Source: Rhizobiales bacterium dw_265
GTDB lineage: Bacteria > Pseudomonadota > Alphaproteobacteria > Micropepsales > Micropepsaceae
Direction of reading: 5' to 3'
Length of the DNA: 64,000 bases
NCBI GenBank assembly: GCA_018449595.1
Contig: JAAVUU010000003.1
Span: forward strand, 62,001 to 126,000
Shown: positions 51,685 through 61,408 of the stretch, piece by piece
Layout of the letters: every line of letters begins with the position of its first letter
Position numbering within the stretch: the stretch's first letter is position 1
The notes under the pieces: model-generated
Databases searched by the model: none
What the model saw: the letters and a program-made list of their open reading frames with translations, nothing else
Told to the model about the DNA's origin: nothing
Program-made: the position numbers and the translations under genes

Positions 51685-52944
51685 ATGTCCGAGGTGTTGC
51701 CGCATCTGCAATCGCTGCTGGGCATTTGTGTCATCATCGCCGCCGCCTGGGCCCTGTCCGAGGACCGCCGCGCCTTTTCCTGGCGCATCGCGGCGGGCTC
51801 GCTGCTGCTGCAGGCCGCCATCGCGCTGCTGCTGCTCAAGGTGCCGATGATCCGCGACGCGCTGTTCAGCCTCAACAGCGTGGTGGGGGCGCTGACCACC
51901 GCCACCAACGCCGGCACCACCTTCATCTTCGGTTACCTGGGCGGCGGGCCCGCGCCCTTCACCGTCACCCATCCCGCCAACATGATAAACCTGGCCTTCT
52001 CGATCCTGCCGCTGGTGATGGTGATCAGCGCGCTTTCGGCGATGCTGTGGCACTGGCATGTGCTGCCCATGATCGTGAACGCCATGGCGGCGGTGCTGAA
52101 AAGGACCCTGGGGCTGGGCGGCGCCGTCGGCCTGGGCGCGGCCGCCACGGTGTTCCTGGGCAATATCGAGGGCCAGCTGGTGATCCGGCCCTATCTGGCG
52201 CGGCTGAACCGCACCGAGATCTTCATCCTGATGACGGTGGGCCTGTCGGTGATCGCGGGCACGGTGTTCGTGCTCTATGCCACCATATTGAAGGACGTGC
52301 TGCCCGGGGCGCTGGCGCATATCCTGGTGGCCTCGATGATGTCGCTGCCGGCGGGCATCCTGATCGCGCGCATCATGGTGCCGGGCCATCCCGACACCGA
52401 CATCACCGAACAGCAGGGCAGCGTGCATTACCGCTCCACCATGGATGCGATGGCGCAGGGCACCGAGGACGGCCTGAAAATCTATCTCCAGATCATCGCC
52501 ATGCTGGTGGTGACGACCTCGCTGGTGGCGCTGGCCAATGTCATCCTGGCGCAGTTTCCGCACCTGTGGGGCACGCCTGTAACCCTGGAGCGGATGCTGG
52601 GCTGGATCTTCGCGCCCTTTGTCTGGCTGTTGGGCGTGCCGGCGGCGCAGGCGGGGGCGGCGGGCTCGCTGATGGGGATCAAGATCGTGCTGACCGAACT
52701 GATCGCCTATCTGCGGCTGGCGGCGTCGCCGCCGGGCATGCTGGACCCGCGCAGCACCCAGATCATGGTCTATGCCATGTGCGGTTTCGCCAATCTCGCC
52801 AGTGTCGGCATCCTGATCGCGGGCATGAGCGCCCTGATGCCGGAGCGGCGGGGCGAGGTGGTGTCCCTGGCGCTGAAGGCGCTGGTGGCGGGGACCATGG
52901 CCAGCGGGCTTTCCGGGGCGATGATCGGGTTGCTGCCGTTCTGA
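51685..52944 (+). CDS. Concentrative nucleoside transporter (NupC/CNT family)
   Basis: A 419-aa inner-membrane permease importing nucleosides with protons or sodium. Family text: FLGNIEGQLVIRPYLARLNR and EIFILMTVGLSVIAGTVFVLYA in the transport core, and the C-terminal SLMGIKIVLTELIAYL and IMVYAMCGFANLASVGILIAG. The ATG at 51685 is chosen as the usual length; the upstream longer frame (from 51517) has no support. It is followed after 20 nt by a PAS protein. Confidence 0.9.
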   Translation: MSEVLPHLQSLLGICVIIAAAWALSEDRRAFSWRIAAGSLLLQAAIALLLLKVPMIRDALFSLNSVVGALTTATNAGTTFIFGYLGGGPAPFTVTHPANMINLAFSILPLVMVISALSAMLWHWHVLPMIVNAMAAVLKRTLGLGGAVGLGAAATVFLGNIEGQLVIRPYLARLNRTEIFILMTVGLSVIAGTVFVLYATILKDVLPGALAHILVASMMSLPAGILIARIMVPGHPDTDITEQQGSVHYRSTMDAMAQGTEDGLKIYLQIIAMLVVTTSLVALANVILAQFPHLWGTPVTLERMLGWIFAPFVWLLGVPAAQAGAAGSLMGIKIVLTELIAYLRLAASPPGMLDPRSTQIMVYAMCGFANLASVGILIAGMSALMPERRGEVVSLALKALVAGTMASGLSGAMIGLLPF

Positions 52945-52964
52945 GGGGGATTTACAGTTCCGCC

Positions 52965-53483
52965 ATGGTGGATTTCTGGATGCCGGACGAATCCTCGGGC
53001 GAGATCGTGGCCTTCGACCGGCTGGAGGCCCAAAGCGTGCGCGCCGGCATGATGCGCTGGCTGGCCGAAAAAGGCCCGCGGCGCATTCCCCAATCGCCCG
53101 ATACCGTGTTGGCGGCGGGCAATGCCGTGCTGATCGAGGTGCTGGACGGCGGCAACGACTATCACTATCGCAGCGTCGGCCCGGCCTTGCAGGGCAGCTT
53201 CGGCGAGGATTTTTCCGGCCGCCGCCTCAGCGACATCGTCGCCACCACGCCGCGCTTCGGCATCGGGCTGCGCATGCTCTATGACATGGTGCGGACATCG
53301 GGCGAGCCGCTGTTCTATCGCGGCTGGGTGGGACAGGATTTGCCGGACGCGCAATTCGTCTATCACGAGAGCGCCATTCTCCCCTTCGGGCTTGAGGAGG
53401 TGGACCATATCATCGTGGTCAGCGCGCTGGTGCCGCGCGACCGGCATTATCCCCCCACGGCGCAACCGCCTCAGCAGGTGTGA
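52965..53483 (+). CDS. PAS-domain protein (alphaproteobacterial PAS_5-like)
   Basis: A 172-aa single-domain protein. It has a PAS-like fold with strands VLIEVLDGGNDYHYRSVGPALQ, GRRLSDIV and a long FG-like loop; the alphaproteobacterial PAS_5 family has this size and no output domain. It could be a cytosolic sensor or protein-interaction module. Its stop overlaps the ATG of the lipoprotein hydrolase (TGATG). Confidence 0.75.
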   Translation: MVDFWMPDESSGEIVAFDRLEAQSVRAGMMRWLAEKGPRRIPQSPDTVLAAGNAVLIEVLDGGNDYHYRSVGPALQGSFGEDFSGRRLSDIVATTPRFGIGLRMLYDMVRTSGEPLFYRGWVGQDLPDAQFVYHESAILPFGLEEVDHIIVVSALVPRDRHYPPTAQPPQQV

Positions 53484-54643
53484 TGCGTGTCGTCTGCGCC
53501 CTGCTGCTGGCCATGTTCGCGGCATCCTGTGCGCCCACGCTGGCGCCCGCCGGGGCGATGCGCGTGACACCGGCGCTGGCCGGCGATGCCATCGTGGCGC
53601 GCGACGGCACGCGCCTGCCGCTGCGCCGCTGGGATGCGGACGGCGGTGCGCCTCGCGCGGTGATCGTGGCGCTGCACGGCATGAGCGATTATTCCAACGC
53701 CTTCGCCATGCCCGGCGCGGTGTGGGCGAAAGCCGGCATCACCACCCTGGCCTATGACCAGCGCGGCTTCGGCAACAGCGACAATCCCGGCCTGTGGGCG
53801 GGGGCCGATGTCATGCGCGCCGACCTGCGGGACGCGGTGGCGGCGGCCAGGGCGCGCTATCCCGGCGTGCCGGTGTTCGCGCTGGGCGAAAGCATGGGCG
53901 GGGCGGTGCTGCTGACGGCGCTGGCGTCGGACAACCCGCCCGTCCTGGACGGCGCGATATTGGTCGCGCCCGCCGTCTGGTCGCGCGCCGACATGCCGCT
54001 CAGCTATCGCGTGGCGCTGTTTTTGGGGGCGCATCTGCTGCCCGGCATGATCCTGTCCAACAGCGCCGCCAGCCATGTCGTGACCATCACGCCGTCGGAC
54101 AATGTGCCCATGCTGCGGGCGCTGGGGCGCGATCCCCTGTTCCAGAAAAACACGCGCACCGACGCGGTGTTCGGGCTGGTGAACCTGATGGACGAAGCGC
54201 GCCGGGCGGTGCCGCCGCAGCCGCCGCCGATCCTGTTTCTGTATGGGGCCAACGACCAGATCATCCCCGCCAAACCCACCCAGGCGGTGATCGCGGCGCT
54301 GGGGTCCAGGGCAACCGCCCATCGCTATGCGCGGGGCTATCACATGCTGCTGCGCGACCTGGAGGGCGAGGCGGTCGATCGCGACGTGGCGGACTGGGTT
54401 CTGAAACTCTCCGGCTCCCAAGTCGTTACCGCTCCCGAACACAGTCAGGAGACGATCATGGCCGATATCAAGAAGCACGACCTGCGCGACGGAAATCCGG
54501 GCGAAGACGCCAACACCAATGCCACGCTGGCCGGTCACACCGCCCAGAGCATGCCGACATCGGCCCAGGACGAAAATCTCGTCAATCCGGGCATCGGCAG
54601 CAAGGGCGGCGTCGCCGAGGGCCAGGTCACCAAGTCGAACTGA
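53483..54643 (+). CDS. Alpha/beta-hydrolase lipoprotein with an extra 61-aa C-terminal tail
   Basis: A 386-aa protein with a lipoprotein signal (lipobox AASC, about residue 17) and a monoglyceride-lipase-type fold: VALHGMSDYSNAFAMPGAVW, ALGESMGGAVLLTALAS (nucleophile elbow) and FLYGANDQIIPAKP. The hydrolase domain ends near VLKLSGSQ. The last 61 codons (from an in-frame ATG at 54458 with AGGAGACGATC directly before it) look like a separate small acidic protein (DLRDGNPGEDANTNATLAGH). Either read-through fusion or an independent gene in the same frame. The first codon may also be the GTG at 53480. Confidence 0.85.
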   Translation: MRVVCALLLAMFAASCAPTLAPAGAMRVTPALAGDAIVARDGTRLPLRRWDADGGAPRAVIVALHGMSDYSNAFAMPGAVWAKAGITTLAYDQRGFGNSDNPGLWAGADVMRADLRDAVAAARARYPGVPVFALGESMGGAVLLTALASDNPPVLDGAILVAPAVWSRADMPLSYRVALFLGAHLLPGMILSNSAASHVVTITPSDNVPMLRALGRDPLFQKNTRTDAVFGLVNLMDEARRAVPPQPPPILFLYGANDQIIPAKPTQAVIAALGSRATAHRYARGYHMLLRDLEGEAVDRDVADWVLKLSGSQVVTAPEHSQETIMADIKKHDLRDGNPGEDANTNATLAGHTAQSMPTSAQDENLVNPGIGSKGGVAEGQVTKSN

Positions 54644-54713
54644 CCGGGGCGGGGCGGTCTTTTAAACAGACGGTTTTGCGGGCATAACGGGCGCGATTTC
54701 AGCGGATCGCGCC

Positions 54714-55889
54714 ATGAGTCTCGCCTCTCCCAAAGTGGTCAATGTCAAGGATTTGCGCCGCCTGGCGCGCGCCCGGCTGCCCGACGCGGTGTTCGACTAT
54801 CTCGACGGCGGCGCCGACGACGAGGTGACACTGAAGGACAGCGAGCGCGCCTTCCGCGAAGTGCTGTTCAAGCCGCGCTTCGCGGTGGCGACGCCGGCCT
54901 GCGAGCTGTCGGTGACGGTGCTGGGGCAGAAACTCGACCTGCCGTTCCTGCTCGCCCCCATCGGCTATTCGCGGCTGATGCATCCGCGCGGCGAACTGGC
55001 GGCCAGCGCGGCGGCGGGGCGGCACGGCACCGCCTATATCCTGTCCACCATGTCGGGCCACACCATCGAAAATGTGAAGGCGCAGTCGCCGGGCCCGACC
55101 TTCTATCAATTGTATCTGGCGGGCGGACGCGGCGCGGCGGAGGCTGCTATCGCGCGCGCGAAGAAGGCCGGATACAAGGCGCTGTTCGTCACCATCGACA
55201 CGCCGGTGGCGGGCAACCGCGAAAAGGACTTCCGCAACGGGATGAAGGCATTGATGGGCCCCAACCCCTTCGCCAAGCTGCCCTATCTGCCCAACATCCT
55301 GGCGCACCCGCGCTGGCTGGCAGGCTTCATCGCCGACGGCATGACACGGCCTTTCCCCAATATCGTGGTGCCCGGTTCTGGTCCGCTGGCGGCGGTGGAT
55401 GTGGCGGCGGCGCTGGAATCGGCCCAGGTGTCGTGGACCGACCTCAAATGGATTCGCGAGATCTGGGACGGGCCTATCGTCATGAAAGGTGTCATGACCG
55501 CCGACGACGCGCGCCGCGCGGTGGACGAGGGGGCGCAGGGCATCGTCGTCTCCAGCCATGCCGGCCGCCAGCTGGACGGCGTCGCGGCCCCGCTGCGCGT
55601 GCTGCCGGGGATTGTGGAAGCGGTGGGCAACAGGACCGAGGTGCTGTTCGACGGCGGCATCCGCCGCGGCGCCGACATGGTGCGCGCCATGGCGCTGGGC
55701 GCCAAAGCCGTGCTGCTGGGACGCGGCTATGCCTACGGCATGGCGGCGGCGGGCGACGCCGGGATCGAGCGCGCCATCGAGATTTTCCGGGCCGATATCG
55801 TGCGCACTTTGAAGCTGCTGGGTTGCGCGCGGATCGCAGACGTCAGCGCCGACCATGTGGCGCTACGTCCGGGATTCCGGGTGGACTAA
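54714..55889 (+). CDS. FMN-dependent alpha-hydroxy acid dehydrogenase (LldD/GOX family)
   Basis: A 391-aa TIM-barrel flavoenzyme that oxidises L-lactate, glycolate or a related acid. FMN and substrate text: APIGYSRLMHPRGEL, TFYQLYLAGGRGAAEAA, VMKGVMTADDARRAV and the catalytic-His region VVSSHAGRQLDGV, which differs from the usual SNHGGRQLDG but keeps His and Arg. No membrane segment, so probably soluble or loosely bound. Starts after the lipoprotein-tail gene with a 70-nt gap; repeat copy E begins 6 nt after the stop. Confidence 0.9.
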   Translation: MSLASPKVVNVKDLRRLARARLPDAVFDYLDGGADDEVTLKDSERAFREVLFKPRFAVATPACELSVTVLGQKLDLPFLLAPIGYSRLMHPRGELAASAAAGRHGTAYILSTMSGHTIENVKAQSPGPTFYQLYLAGGRGAAEAAIARAKKAGYKALFVTIDTPVAGNREKDFRNGMKALMGPNPFAKLPYLPNILAHPRWLAGFIADGMTRPFPNIVVPGSGPLAAVDVAAALESAQVSWTDLKWIREIWDGPIVMKGVMTADDARRAVDEGAQGIVVSSHAGRQLDGVAAPLRVLPGIVEAVGNRTEVLFDGGIRRGADMVRAMALGAKAVLLGRGYAYGMAAAGDAGIERAIEIFRADIVRTLKLLGCARIADVSADHVALRPGFRVD

Positions 55890-55895
55890 CCCCAT

Positions 55896-56025
55896 TGTCA
55901 TGGCCCGCCGGAGAGCGGGCCACCCAGTTGGGCGTAAAACGCGGTTTCAATGAATGGAATATCGACCGAAGCTGCGCATGCCGATGTGATGTCACCTGGG
56001 TGGCCCGCTTTTGCGGGCCATGACA
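55896..56025. repeat. 130-bp palindromic intergenic element, copy E
   Basis: Same length as copy D but opposite orientation: CACCCAGTTGGGCG side first, then ATCGACCGAAGC and TGTCACCTGGGTGG. Ends TGTCATGGCCCGC/GCGGGCCATGACA are intact. Located between convergent FMN dehydrogenase and hemC genes. Confidence 0.85.
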
Positions 56026-56037
56026 TCGGAGTTTGAT

Positions 56038-56964
56038 CTACCAGCCGCCATCGCCGAAATGCGCCTTATAAAGCGGTCCAGCCTCGGCGACGATTTCCGC
56101 GCCCAGCTTCAGGCCCAGCGTGTGGGCGATGGCCGTGGCGTCGCCGCCCAGCGCCACCGTCTCATGTCGCCGCCAGCGATGCTTGCCGTCCGGCGTCAGC
56201 ACTTCGCCCAAAAAAGAGAGCACGCCGTTTTCGATCCGCGCCAGCGCCGCGATGGGCGTGCGGCAGGAGCCATCCAGCGCCTGCAGGAAAGCGCGTTCCG
56301 CCGTGGTGGCGATGGCATGTTCGGCGATATTCAGCGATGTCAGCAATGCCAGCGTCTTTTCATCGCCGGCCCGCGCGGTGATCGCCAGCGCGCCCTGCGC
56401 CGGGGCGGGCGGCATGGCCTCGGCATCCACCACCGAGGCGGCATGCTGTTCCAGTCCCAGCCGCTTCAGGCCCGCCAGCGCCAGATAGGTGGCATCGAAC
56501 ACGCCGCTTTCGATTTTCGCCAGCCGCGTCTCGACCCGGCCGCGCAGCAGTTCCACCTTCAAATCCGGGCGCAGGTGCAAGGTCTGGGCCTGGCGGCGCA
56601 GCGATGCCGTGCCCACCGTCGCACCCGCAGGCAATTCCATCAGCGTCCTGGCGCGCAACGCGATGAAGCCGTCGCGCGGGTCTTCGCGGGCAGGCACCGC
56701 CGCCAGCGCGATGCCAGCCGGCATCCGCGTCGGCAGGTCTTTCATGGAATGCACGGCGCAATCGATGCGGCCGTCCAGCAGCGCCTCGTCCAGTTCGCGG
56801 GTGAACAGGCCCTTGCCGCCCTGGTCCTGCAGGCGGCCCTGAATTTTGTCGCCGCTGGTGACGAAGGTACGGATGGCGCTGTCGTCCAGCCCCAACAGCC
56901 CGGCCACGAAACGCGCCTGCACCAGCGCCAGCGGCGAACCGCGCGAACCAATTTTCATTTCCAT
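56038..56964 (-). CDS. hemC: Hydroxymethylbilane synthase HemC
   Basis: A 308-aa enzyme that joins four porphobilinogen units in heme synthesis. Typical text: [19 protein letters not shown] at the start, [40 protein letters not shown] and the dipyrromethane-carrying Cys234 in [13 protein letters not shown]. Length is normal. It follows hemF on the same strand with a 10-nt overlap, so the two steps of heme synthesis share a transcript. A long palindromic element lies beyond its stop. Confidence 0.95.
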   Translation of the reverse strand: MEMKIGSRGSPLALVQARFVAGLLGLDDSAIRTFVTSGDKIQGRLQDQGGKGLFTRELDEALLDGRIDCAVHSMKDLPTRMPAGIALAAVPAREDPRDGFIALRARTLMELPAGATVGTASLRRQAQTLHLRPDLKVELLRGRVETRLAKIESGVFDATYLALAGLKRLGLEQHAASVVDAEAMPPAPAQGALAITARAGDEKTLALLTSLNIAEHAIATTAERAFLQALDGSCRTPIAALARIENGVLSFLGEVLTPDGKHRWRRHETVALGGDATAIAHTLGLKLGAEIVAEAGPLYKAHFGDGGW

Positions 56965-57833
56965 TCCGCAACCGGCGGCATGGACGACAATATGGCTTCG
57001 ATATTGCCGCCGACCTTCAGCCCGAAGGTGGTGCCGCGGTCATAGAGCAGATTGAACTCGACATAGCGGCCGCGCCATTTGGCCTGTTCGTCGCGTTCTT
57101 CCGGCGTCCAGCGTTCGGCCATGCGGCGGCGGATGATCTGCGGCTGGATGTCGAGAAACGCCTTGCCGACCTCCTGGGTGAAGGCGAAGTCCCGCTCCCA
57201 GTCGCCGCTGTCATGCTGGTCGTAGAAGATGCCGCCGACGCCGCGCGGCTCGCCGCGATGCGGCAGCCAGAAATAGGTGTCGGCCCATTTCTTGTATTTG
57301 GGAAACCAGTCGGTATTGAAACCGTCGCACGCCTTCTTCAGCCGCGCATGGAAATCCACCGTGTCGGGATGGCGCGGGCTGCGCGAGAATTCCAGCGTCG
57401 GATTGAGGTCGGCGCCGCCGCCGAACCAGCTTTGCGTGGTCACGATCATGCGGGTGTTCATGTGCACCGCCGGCACGCGCGGATTCTTCATATGGGCGAT
57501 CAGGCTGATGCCGCTGGCCCAGAAGCGCGGATTGTCCCTGGCGCCGGGCATCTGCCTGGCGAACTCCTCCGAGAAGCTGCCGTACACCGTGGAGGTATGG
57601 ACGCCCACCTTCTCGAACAGCCGGCCGCGCATCATGCCCATCACGCCGCCGCCTTCGTCCTCGCCGCGGCTCCAGGGCGTCTTGACGAAACGCCCCGCCG
57701 CGCCGGGATAGAGATCGGCCGGGGCGTCGTCCTCCAGCCTTTCGAAGGCCGACACGATTCCGTCACGCAGGCTTTCGAACCAGGCGCGGGCCCGGGCCTT
57801 GCGGTCTTCCAGCAACTGAAGGGCTTGGGTCAT
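56955..57833 (-). CDS. hemF: Oxygen-dependent coproporphyrinogen III oxidase HemF
   Basis: A 292-aa enzyme that decarboxylates coproporphyrinogen III in air. Diagnostic text: [52 protein letters not shown] and [20 protein letters not shown]-like ending. The ATG at 57833 gives the usual N-terminus ([16 protein letters not shown]); the frame stays open to 57899 and would add about 22 residues with no conservation, so the longer start is possible but less likely. It ends inside the first codons of hemC. Confidence 0.94.
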   Translation of the reverse strand: MTQALQLLEDRKARARAWFESLRDGIVSAFERLEDDAPADLYPGAAGRFVKTPWSRGEDEGGGVMGMMRGRLFEKVGVHTSTVYGSFSEEFARQMPGARDNPRFWASGISLIAHMKNPRVPAVHMNTRMIVTTQSWFGGGADLNPTLEFSRSPRHPDTVDFHARLKKACDGFNTDWFPKYKKWADTYFWLPHRGEPRGVGGIFYDQHDSGDWERDFAFTQEVGKAFLDIQPQIIRRRMAERWTPEERDEQAKWRGRYVEFNLLYDRGTTFGLKVGGNIEAILSSMPPVAEWK

Positions 57834-57925
57834 GCCCGCGGCTTTTAGCCCGTCCGCCGCGGCCGCACCATTGTTTTTGGGGTCGCGCCCCGCCATCATT
57901 GATCCAAAATAATAAGGGAAGCGCC

Positions 57926-58849
57926 ATGGAAAATATGACACGCCGCGCCGCGATGGCGACGGGCCTGGCGCTTGCCGCCGCCCCGGCCCTGGCCAAGGAC
58001 GCCAAGGTCGGCTTCGCCGTGCCCGACGGCGCCGCCGATTGCCATCACCATATCTACGATCCGCGCTTTGCCTACCAGCCCGGCGCCAAGCTGAAGCCGC
58101 CTTTCGCCACCGTCGCCGACTACCGCAAACTGCAGCACCGGCTGGGCACCAGCCGCAATGTCATGGTGCAGCCCTCCACCTATGGCACCGACAACAGTTG
58201 CCTGCTGGATGTGCTGGTCCAGATGGGCGAGAACAGCCGCGCCGTCTGCGTGGTCAACAGCCATGTAACCGATGCGGAACTGAAAAAGCTGCACGCCGCC
58301 GGGGTGCGGGGCGTGCGGGTGCAGTTCGGCCTGGGCAATCCGGTCGCCGCCGGCGAGGTGCTGCCGCTGGCGCGGCGCATCCATGACCTGGGCTGGCACA
58401 TGCAGTTCAACATGCCGCCGGAAGACCTGGTGAAGATGGAGGCGCTGCTGCTGTCCCTGCCGGTGCCGGTGATCATCGACCATTTGGGCCGGGCGGTGGA
58501 CACCACGGGGCCGCAATATGTCACCGTGCGCCGGCTGCTCGACAGCGGCCACGGCTGGGTGAAACTGTCCGGCGCCTACCTTTATGGCAAGGAGGGCCCG
58601 CCCGGCTATGCCGATGCCGGCGCGGCGGCGATGGGCTATCTCAAGGCGGCGCCGGAGCGTTGCGTGTGGGGCAGCGACTGGCCGCATCCCGACGCCACCT
58701 CGGGCCGGGTGGCGATGCCCGACGATGCGATCCTGCTGAATTTGCTGGCGAAGTGGGCGCCCGATGCGGGCCTGCGCCATCGCATCCTGGTGGAGAATCC
58801 GGAAAAGTTTTACGGCTTCGACGCGGCAAAACGGCCCAAGCCATTGTAG
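57926..58849 (+). CDS. Tat-exported amidohydrolase_2-family metal hydrolase
   Basis: A 307-aa TIM-barrel hydrolase. A Tat-like signal ([20 protein letters not shown]) precedes the domain. Metal text: [12 protein letters not shown] (H-x-H type), a His in [11 protein letters not shown] and the late [11 protein letters not shown]. The layout is that of 2-pyrone-4,6-dicarboxylate lactonase/LigI-like enzymes, but substrate residues cannot be checked by eye. AAGGGAAGC precedes the ATG at 57926. Divergent from hemF. It is the second exported amidohydrolase of the window, not linked to the first cluster. Confidence 0.88.
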   Translation: MENMTRRAAMATGLALAAAPALAKDAKVGFAVPDGAADCHHHIYDPRFAYQPGAKLKPPFATVADYRKLQHRLGTSRNVMVQPSTYGTDNSCLLDVLVQMGENSRAVCVVNSHVTDAELKKLHAAGVRGVRVQFGLGNPVAAGEVLPLARRIHDLGWHMQFNMPPEDLVKMEALLLSLPVPVIIDHLGRAVDTTGPQYVTVRRLLDSGHGWVKLSGAYLYGKEGPPGYADAGAAAMGYLKAAPERCVWGSDWPHPDATSGRVAMPDDAILLNLLAKWAPDAGLRHRILVENPEKFYGFDAAKRPKPL

Positions 58850-58924
58850 GCACCGTACGCGATGGAACAAATCCCGCGTTCCGTGCTTAAATAAGCGGAG
58901 CGGCATTTGATCGGCAGGTATTTC

Positions 58925-59398
58925 ATGCGGAAGTTTCTTCTCGGCGCGGCGGCGGTCGCGGCACTCACCGGCATCGCCGTTCCGGCGGCCGACGCGCAAC
59001 TCATCAACGGCGTCTACACCAGCGACCAGCAGGCGATGCTGCTGCCGGTGCAGCTCTTTGTCTTTGGCGGCCGCAATTACTGCTGGTACGACGATGGCTG
59101 GCACGGTCCCGGCTATTACTGGTGCGGCTATCGCTATCGCCGCGGCTTCGGCTGGGGCGGCGGCTATGGCTGGAACGGCTGGAGCGGCGGGCATCGCGGC
59201 GGCGGCTTCCACGGCGGCGGTCATGGCGGTTTCCATGGCGGCGGACATGGCGGCGGCGGCTTTCATGGCGGTGGCCATGGCGGCGGTCACGGCGGCGGCG
59301 GTCACGGTGGCGGTGGTCATGCCGGCGGCGGCGGTCATGCCGGCGGTGGCGGTGGTCATGCCGGCGGTGGCCATGGCGGCGGCGGCGGGCACCACTAA
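58925..59398 (+). CDS. Secreted Gly/His-rich low-complexity protein
   Basis: A 157-aa protein. After a signal peptide (about 1-24, ADAQ) there is a short globular part (LPVQLFVFGGRNYCWYDDGW, YYWCGYRYRRGFGWGG) with two cysteines and many aromatics. The last about 80 residues are repeats of GGGHGG, HAGGGG and FHGGG. The His density suggests Ni/Zn/Cu binding or a structural role; nothing can be proved. The ATG at 58925 is preferred over the TTG at 58907. The stop overlaps that of the convergent glycosyltransferase gene by 4 nt. Confidence 0.75.
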   Translation: MRKFLLGAAAVAALTGIAVPAADAQLINGVYTSDQQAMLLPVQLFVFGGRNYCWYDDGWHGPGYYWCGYRYRRGFGWGGGYGWNGWSGGHRGGGFHGGGHGGFHGGGHGGGGFHGGGHGGGHGGGGHGGGGHAGGGGHAGGGGGHAGGGHGGGGGHH

Positions 59399-61317
59399 AT
59401 CTTCAGCATCGCTTCATAGGCGGCTTCGATATTCGCGGTGAAGCGGGCGCTGTCATACAGCGGCGTTGTCGTGCGATTGCGCTGGAGCTTGTCGCGCGTG
59501 GCCTTGAGCAGCGCCGGGTCGCGCGCCAGTTCCAGCGCCAGCGCCTCATAGGCCTGGGGCGTCGCGGTCACCAGTTCGGGCAGGTCCATCGCCTTGAGCA
59601 GGCTGGCGGCGACGCGGCCCGCGAAGGATTTGCCGATGCAGGTGACCAGCGGCAGCCCCGCCCACAGCGCGTCGCTGGCGGTGGTGTGGGCATTGTAGGG
59701 CAGGGTATCCAGGAACAGGCCGGCCAGCCGGTGGCGCGCCAGGTGCGCGTCCGGTGGCGCCCGCCTGGCAAAGACAAGCCGGCCCGCCGCCAGGCCGCGC
59801 GCCGCCGCTTCGCCGCGCAGTGTTTCGGCATGCGGCCCGTCCAGCAGCCACAACAGGCTGCCGGGCACCCGCGCCAGCAGCCGCATCCAGATGTCGAAGA
59901 CATCGCGCGTGATCTTCCAGCCATTGTTGAAGCAGCAGAAGACAAAGCCCTCCGGCGGCAGGCCGGCCTCGGCGCGTGACGGCGCGGCGCCCACGCGGCT
60001 GGTGGCGTCATTGGCCTGATAGCAGTCGGGCAGGTACGCGATGGTCTCGCTGAAGAAAGGCTGCTGGTCCGGCGGCAGCACCACCCGGTCGGCCAGCACG
60101 AAATCCATGTAGGGCGCGCCGGTGGTGCCGGGATAGACCAGGTAATTCACCTGCACCGGCGCGGGCCGCCAGGCCAGGATGCCGGGGCGCGCATCCTGGG
60201 TGTGGCCGTTCAGATCCACCGCGATATCCACTTCCATTTCGCGCAGCAGGCGGGCGACTTCATGATCGCTCCTGCCCCGCACATCCAGGAAGTGGTCGAA
60301 CGCCTTTTGCATCCGCGCCCGCATCGGGCTTTTGTCGTCGGGGCCGAAGGCGACCGCCGTCACCTCGAAACGGCTGCGGTCATGGCGCTCGAACAGTTCC
60401 GCCATCAGTTGCGCCGTGGGATGCTGGTGGAAATCCGCCGACAGATAGGCCAGCCGAATCCTGTCGTGACCATATCGCCCGCGATCCGACAAGGGCGGGC
60501 GCGGCGGCGCGATGCGATGCACATAGTTTGCGGCGCAGCGCCGCAGCAAGGCGGCATCGTCGCTATAGCCCAGCATCACGAAGGGCTGGATCAGGCTTTT
60601 GCCCGCGGCGATGTCGTCCTTCAGCCGGGGCGTCAGCGCCGCCACCAGATTCCAGTCGCACAGCACGCCCGCCATCTGGGCCACGCCGTTCAGGGCATAG
60701 GGATGGTCCGGGGCCGCCGCCAGGGTGCGCCGGTAGCTGTCCAGCGCCTCGCGCGGGCGGCCCAGGTCGCGCAGCGTGTTGGCCCGCACATACAGCGCCT
60801 CGGCGAAATCGGGCTTCCTGGCCAGCACGCGGTCGCTCTCGGCCAGCGCCGCCTCGAAGCGTTTCAGATCCCACAGCACGATGGCGCGGTTGGTCATGGC
60901 GTTGAGATGGTTCGGGTCCAGCGCCGCGGCGCGCTCGAAACTGACCAACGCCGCCTCCAGCCGCTGCAACTGGCGCAAGGCGGTGCCGCGATTGTTCCAT
61001 ACGCTGGGCAGGTCCTGGCGCAAGGTCAGCACCCGCTCATAACTGGCCAGGGCGTCGTCGGGGCGGCGGACTTCCAGCAACACATTGCCGCGGTTGAACC
61101 AGGCTTCCACGAACTGGGGCCTGACCGCCAATGCCTGGTCATACAGGCCCAGCGCCTCGTCATGCCGCCGCTGGCGCGCCAGGATATTGCCCAGGTTGAC
61201 CAGCGCCTCGGGCGCCGGCGCCAGCGCCAGGGCGTGGCGGTAGAGCCGTTCGGCCTCGGCCAGGTTGCCGCTTTGCTGCGCGGCGGCGGCCTGGTCGTGG
61301 AGTTGCTGCGGATTCAT
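59395..61317 (-). CDS. TPR-containing GT41 (SPINDLY/OGT-like) glycosyltransferase
   Basis: A 640-aa protein with about six TPR units (residues 1-225; NLAEAERLYRHALALAPAPEA, VWNNRGTALRQLQRLEAAL) and a glycosyltransferase 41 catalytic half: RLAYLSADFHQHPTAQLMAE, VDLNGHTQDARPGILAWRPA, FVFCCFNNGWKITRDVFDIW and LFLDTLPYNAHTTASDALWA. It would add sugars (GlcNAc or fucose in relatives) to proteins bound by the TPRs. Bacterial targets are often flagellin or adhesins, but none is next to it. Confidence 0.9.
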   Translation of the reverse strand: MNPQQLHDQAAAAQQSGNLAEAERLYRHALALAPAPEALVNLGNILARQRRHDEALGLYDQALAVRPQFVEAWFNRGNVLLEVRRPDDALASYERVLTLRQDLPSVWNNRGTALRQLQRLEAALVSFERAAALDPNHLNAMTNRAIVLWDLKRFEAALAESDRVLARKPDFAEALYVRANTLRDLGRPREALDSYRRTLAAAPDHPYALNGVAQMAGVLCDWNLVAALTPRLKDDIAAGKSLIQPFVMLGYSDDAALLRRCAANYVHRIAPPRPPLSDRGRYGHDRIRLAYLSADFHQHPTAQLMAELFERHDRSRFEVTAVAFGPDDKSPMRARMQKAFDHFLDVRGRSDHEVARLLREMEVDIAVDLNGHTQDARPGILAWRPAPVQVNYLVYPGTTGAPYMDFVLADRVVLPPDQQPFFSETIAYLPDCYQANDATSRVGAAPSRAEAGLPPEGFVFCCFNNGWKITRDVFDIWMRLLARVPGSLLWLLDGPHAETLRGEAAARGLAAGRLVFARRAPPDAHLARHRLAGLFLDTLPYNAHTTASDALWAGLPLVTCIGKSFAGRVAASLLKAMDLPELVTATPQAYEALALELARDPALLKATRDKLQRNRTTTPLYDSARFTANIEAAYEAMLKI

Positions 61318-61408
61318 CGTCCGCCATTATACCGCGCGGCGGCGGGGGCGCCATCGGCTGCGGCGTTGCCGGGCTGGAAAGGCGCGGCCGGGGTTGTAAA
61401 CTCGTGCC

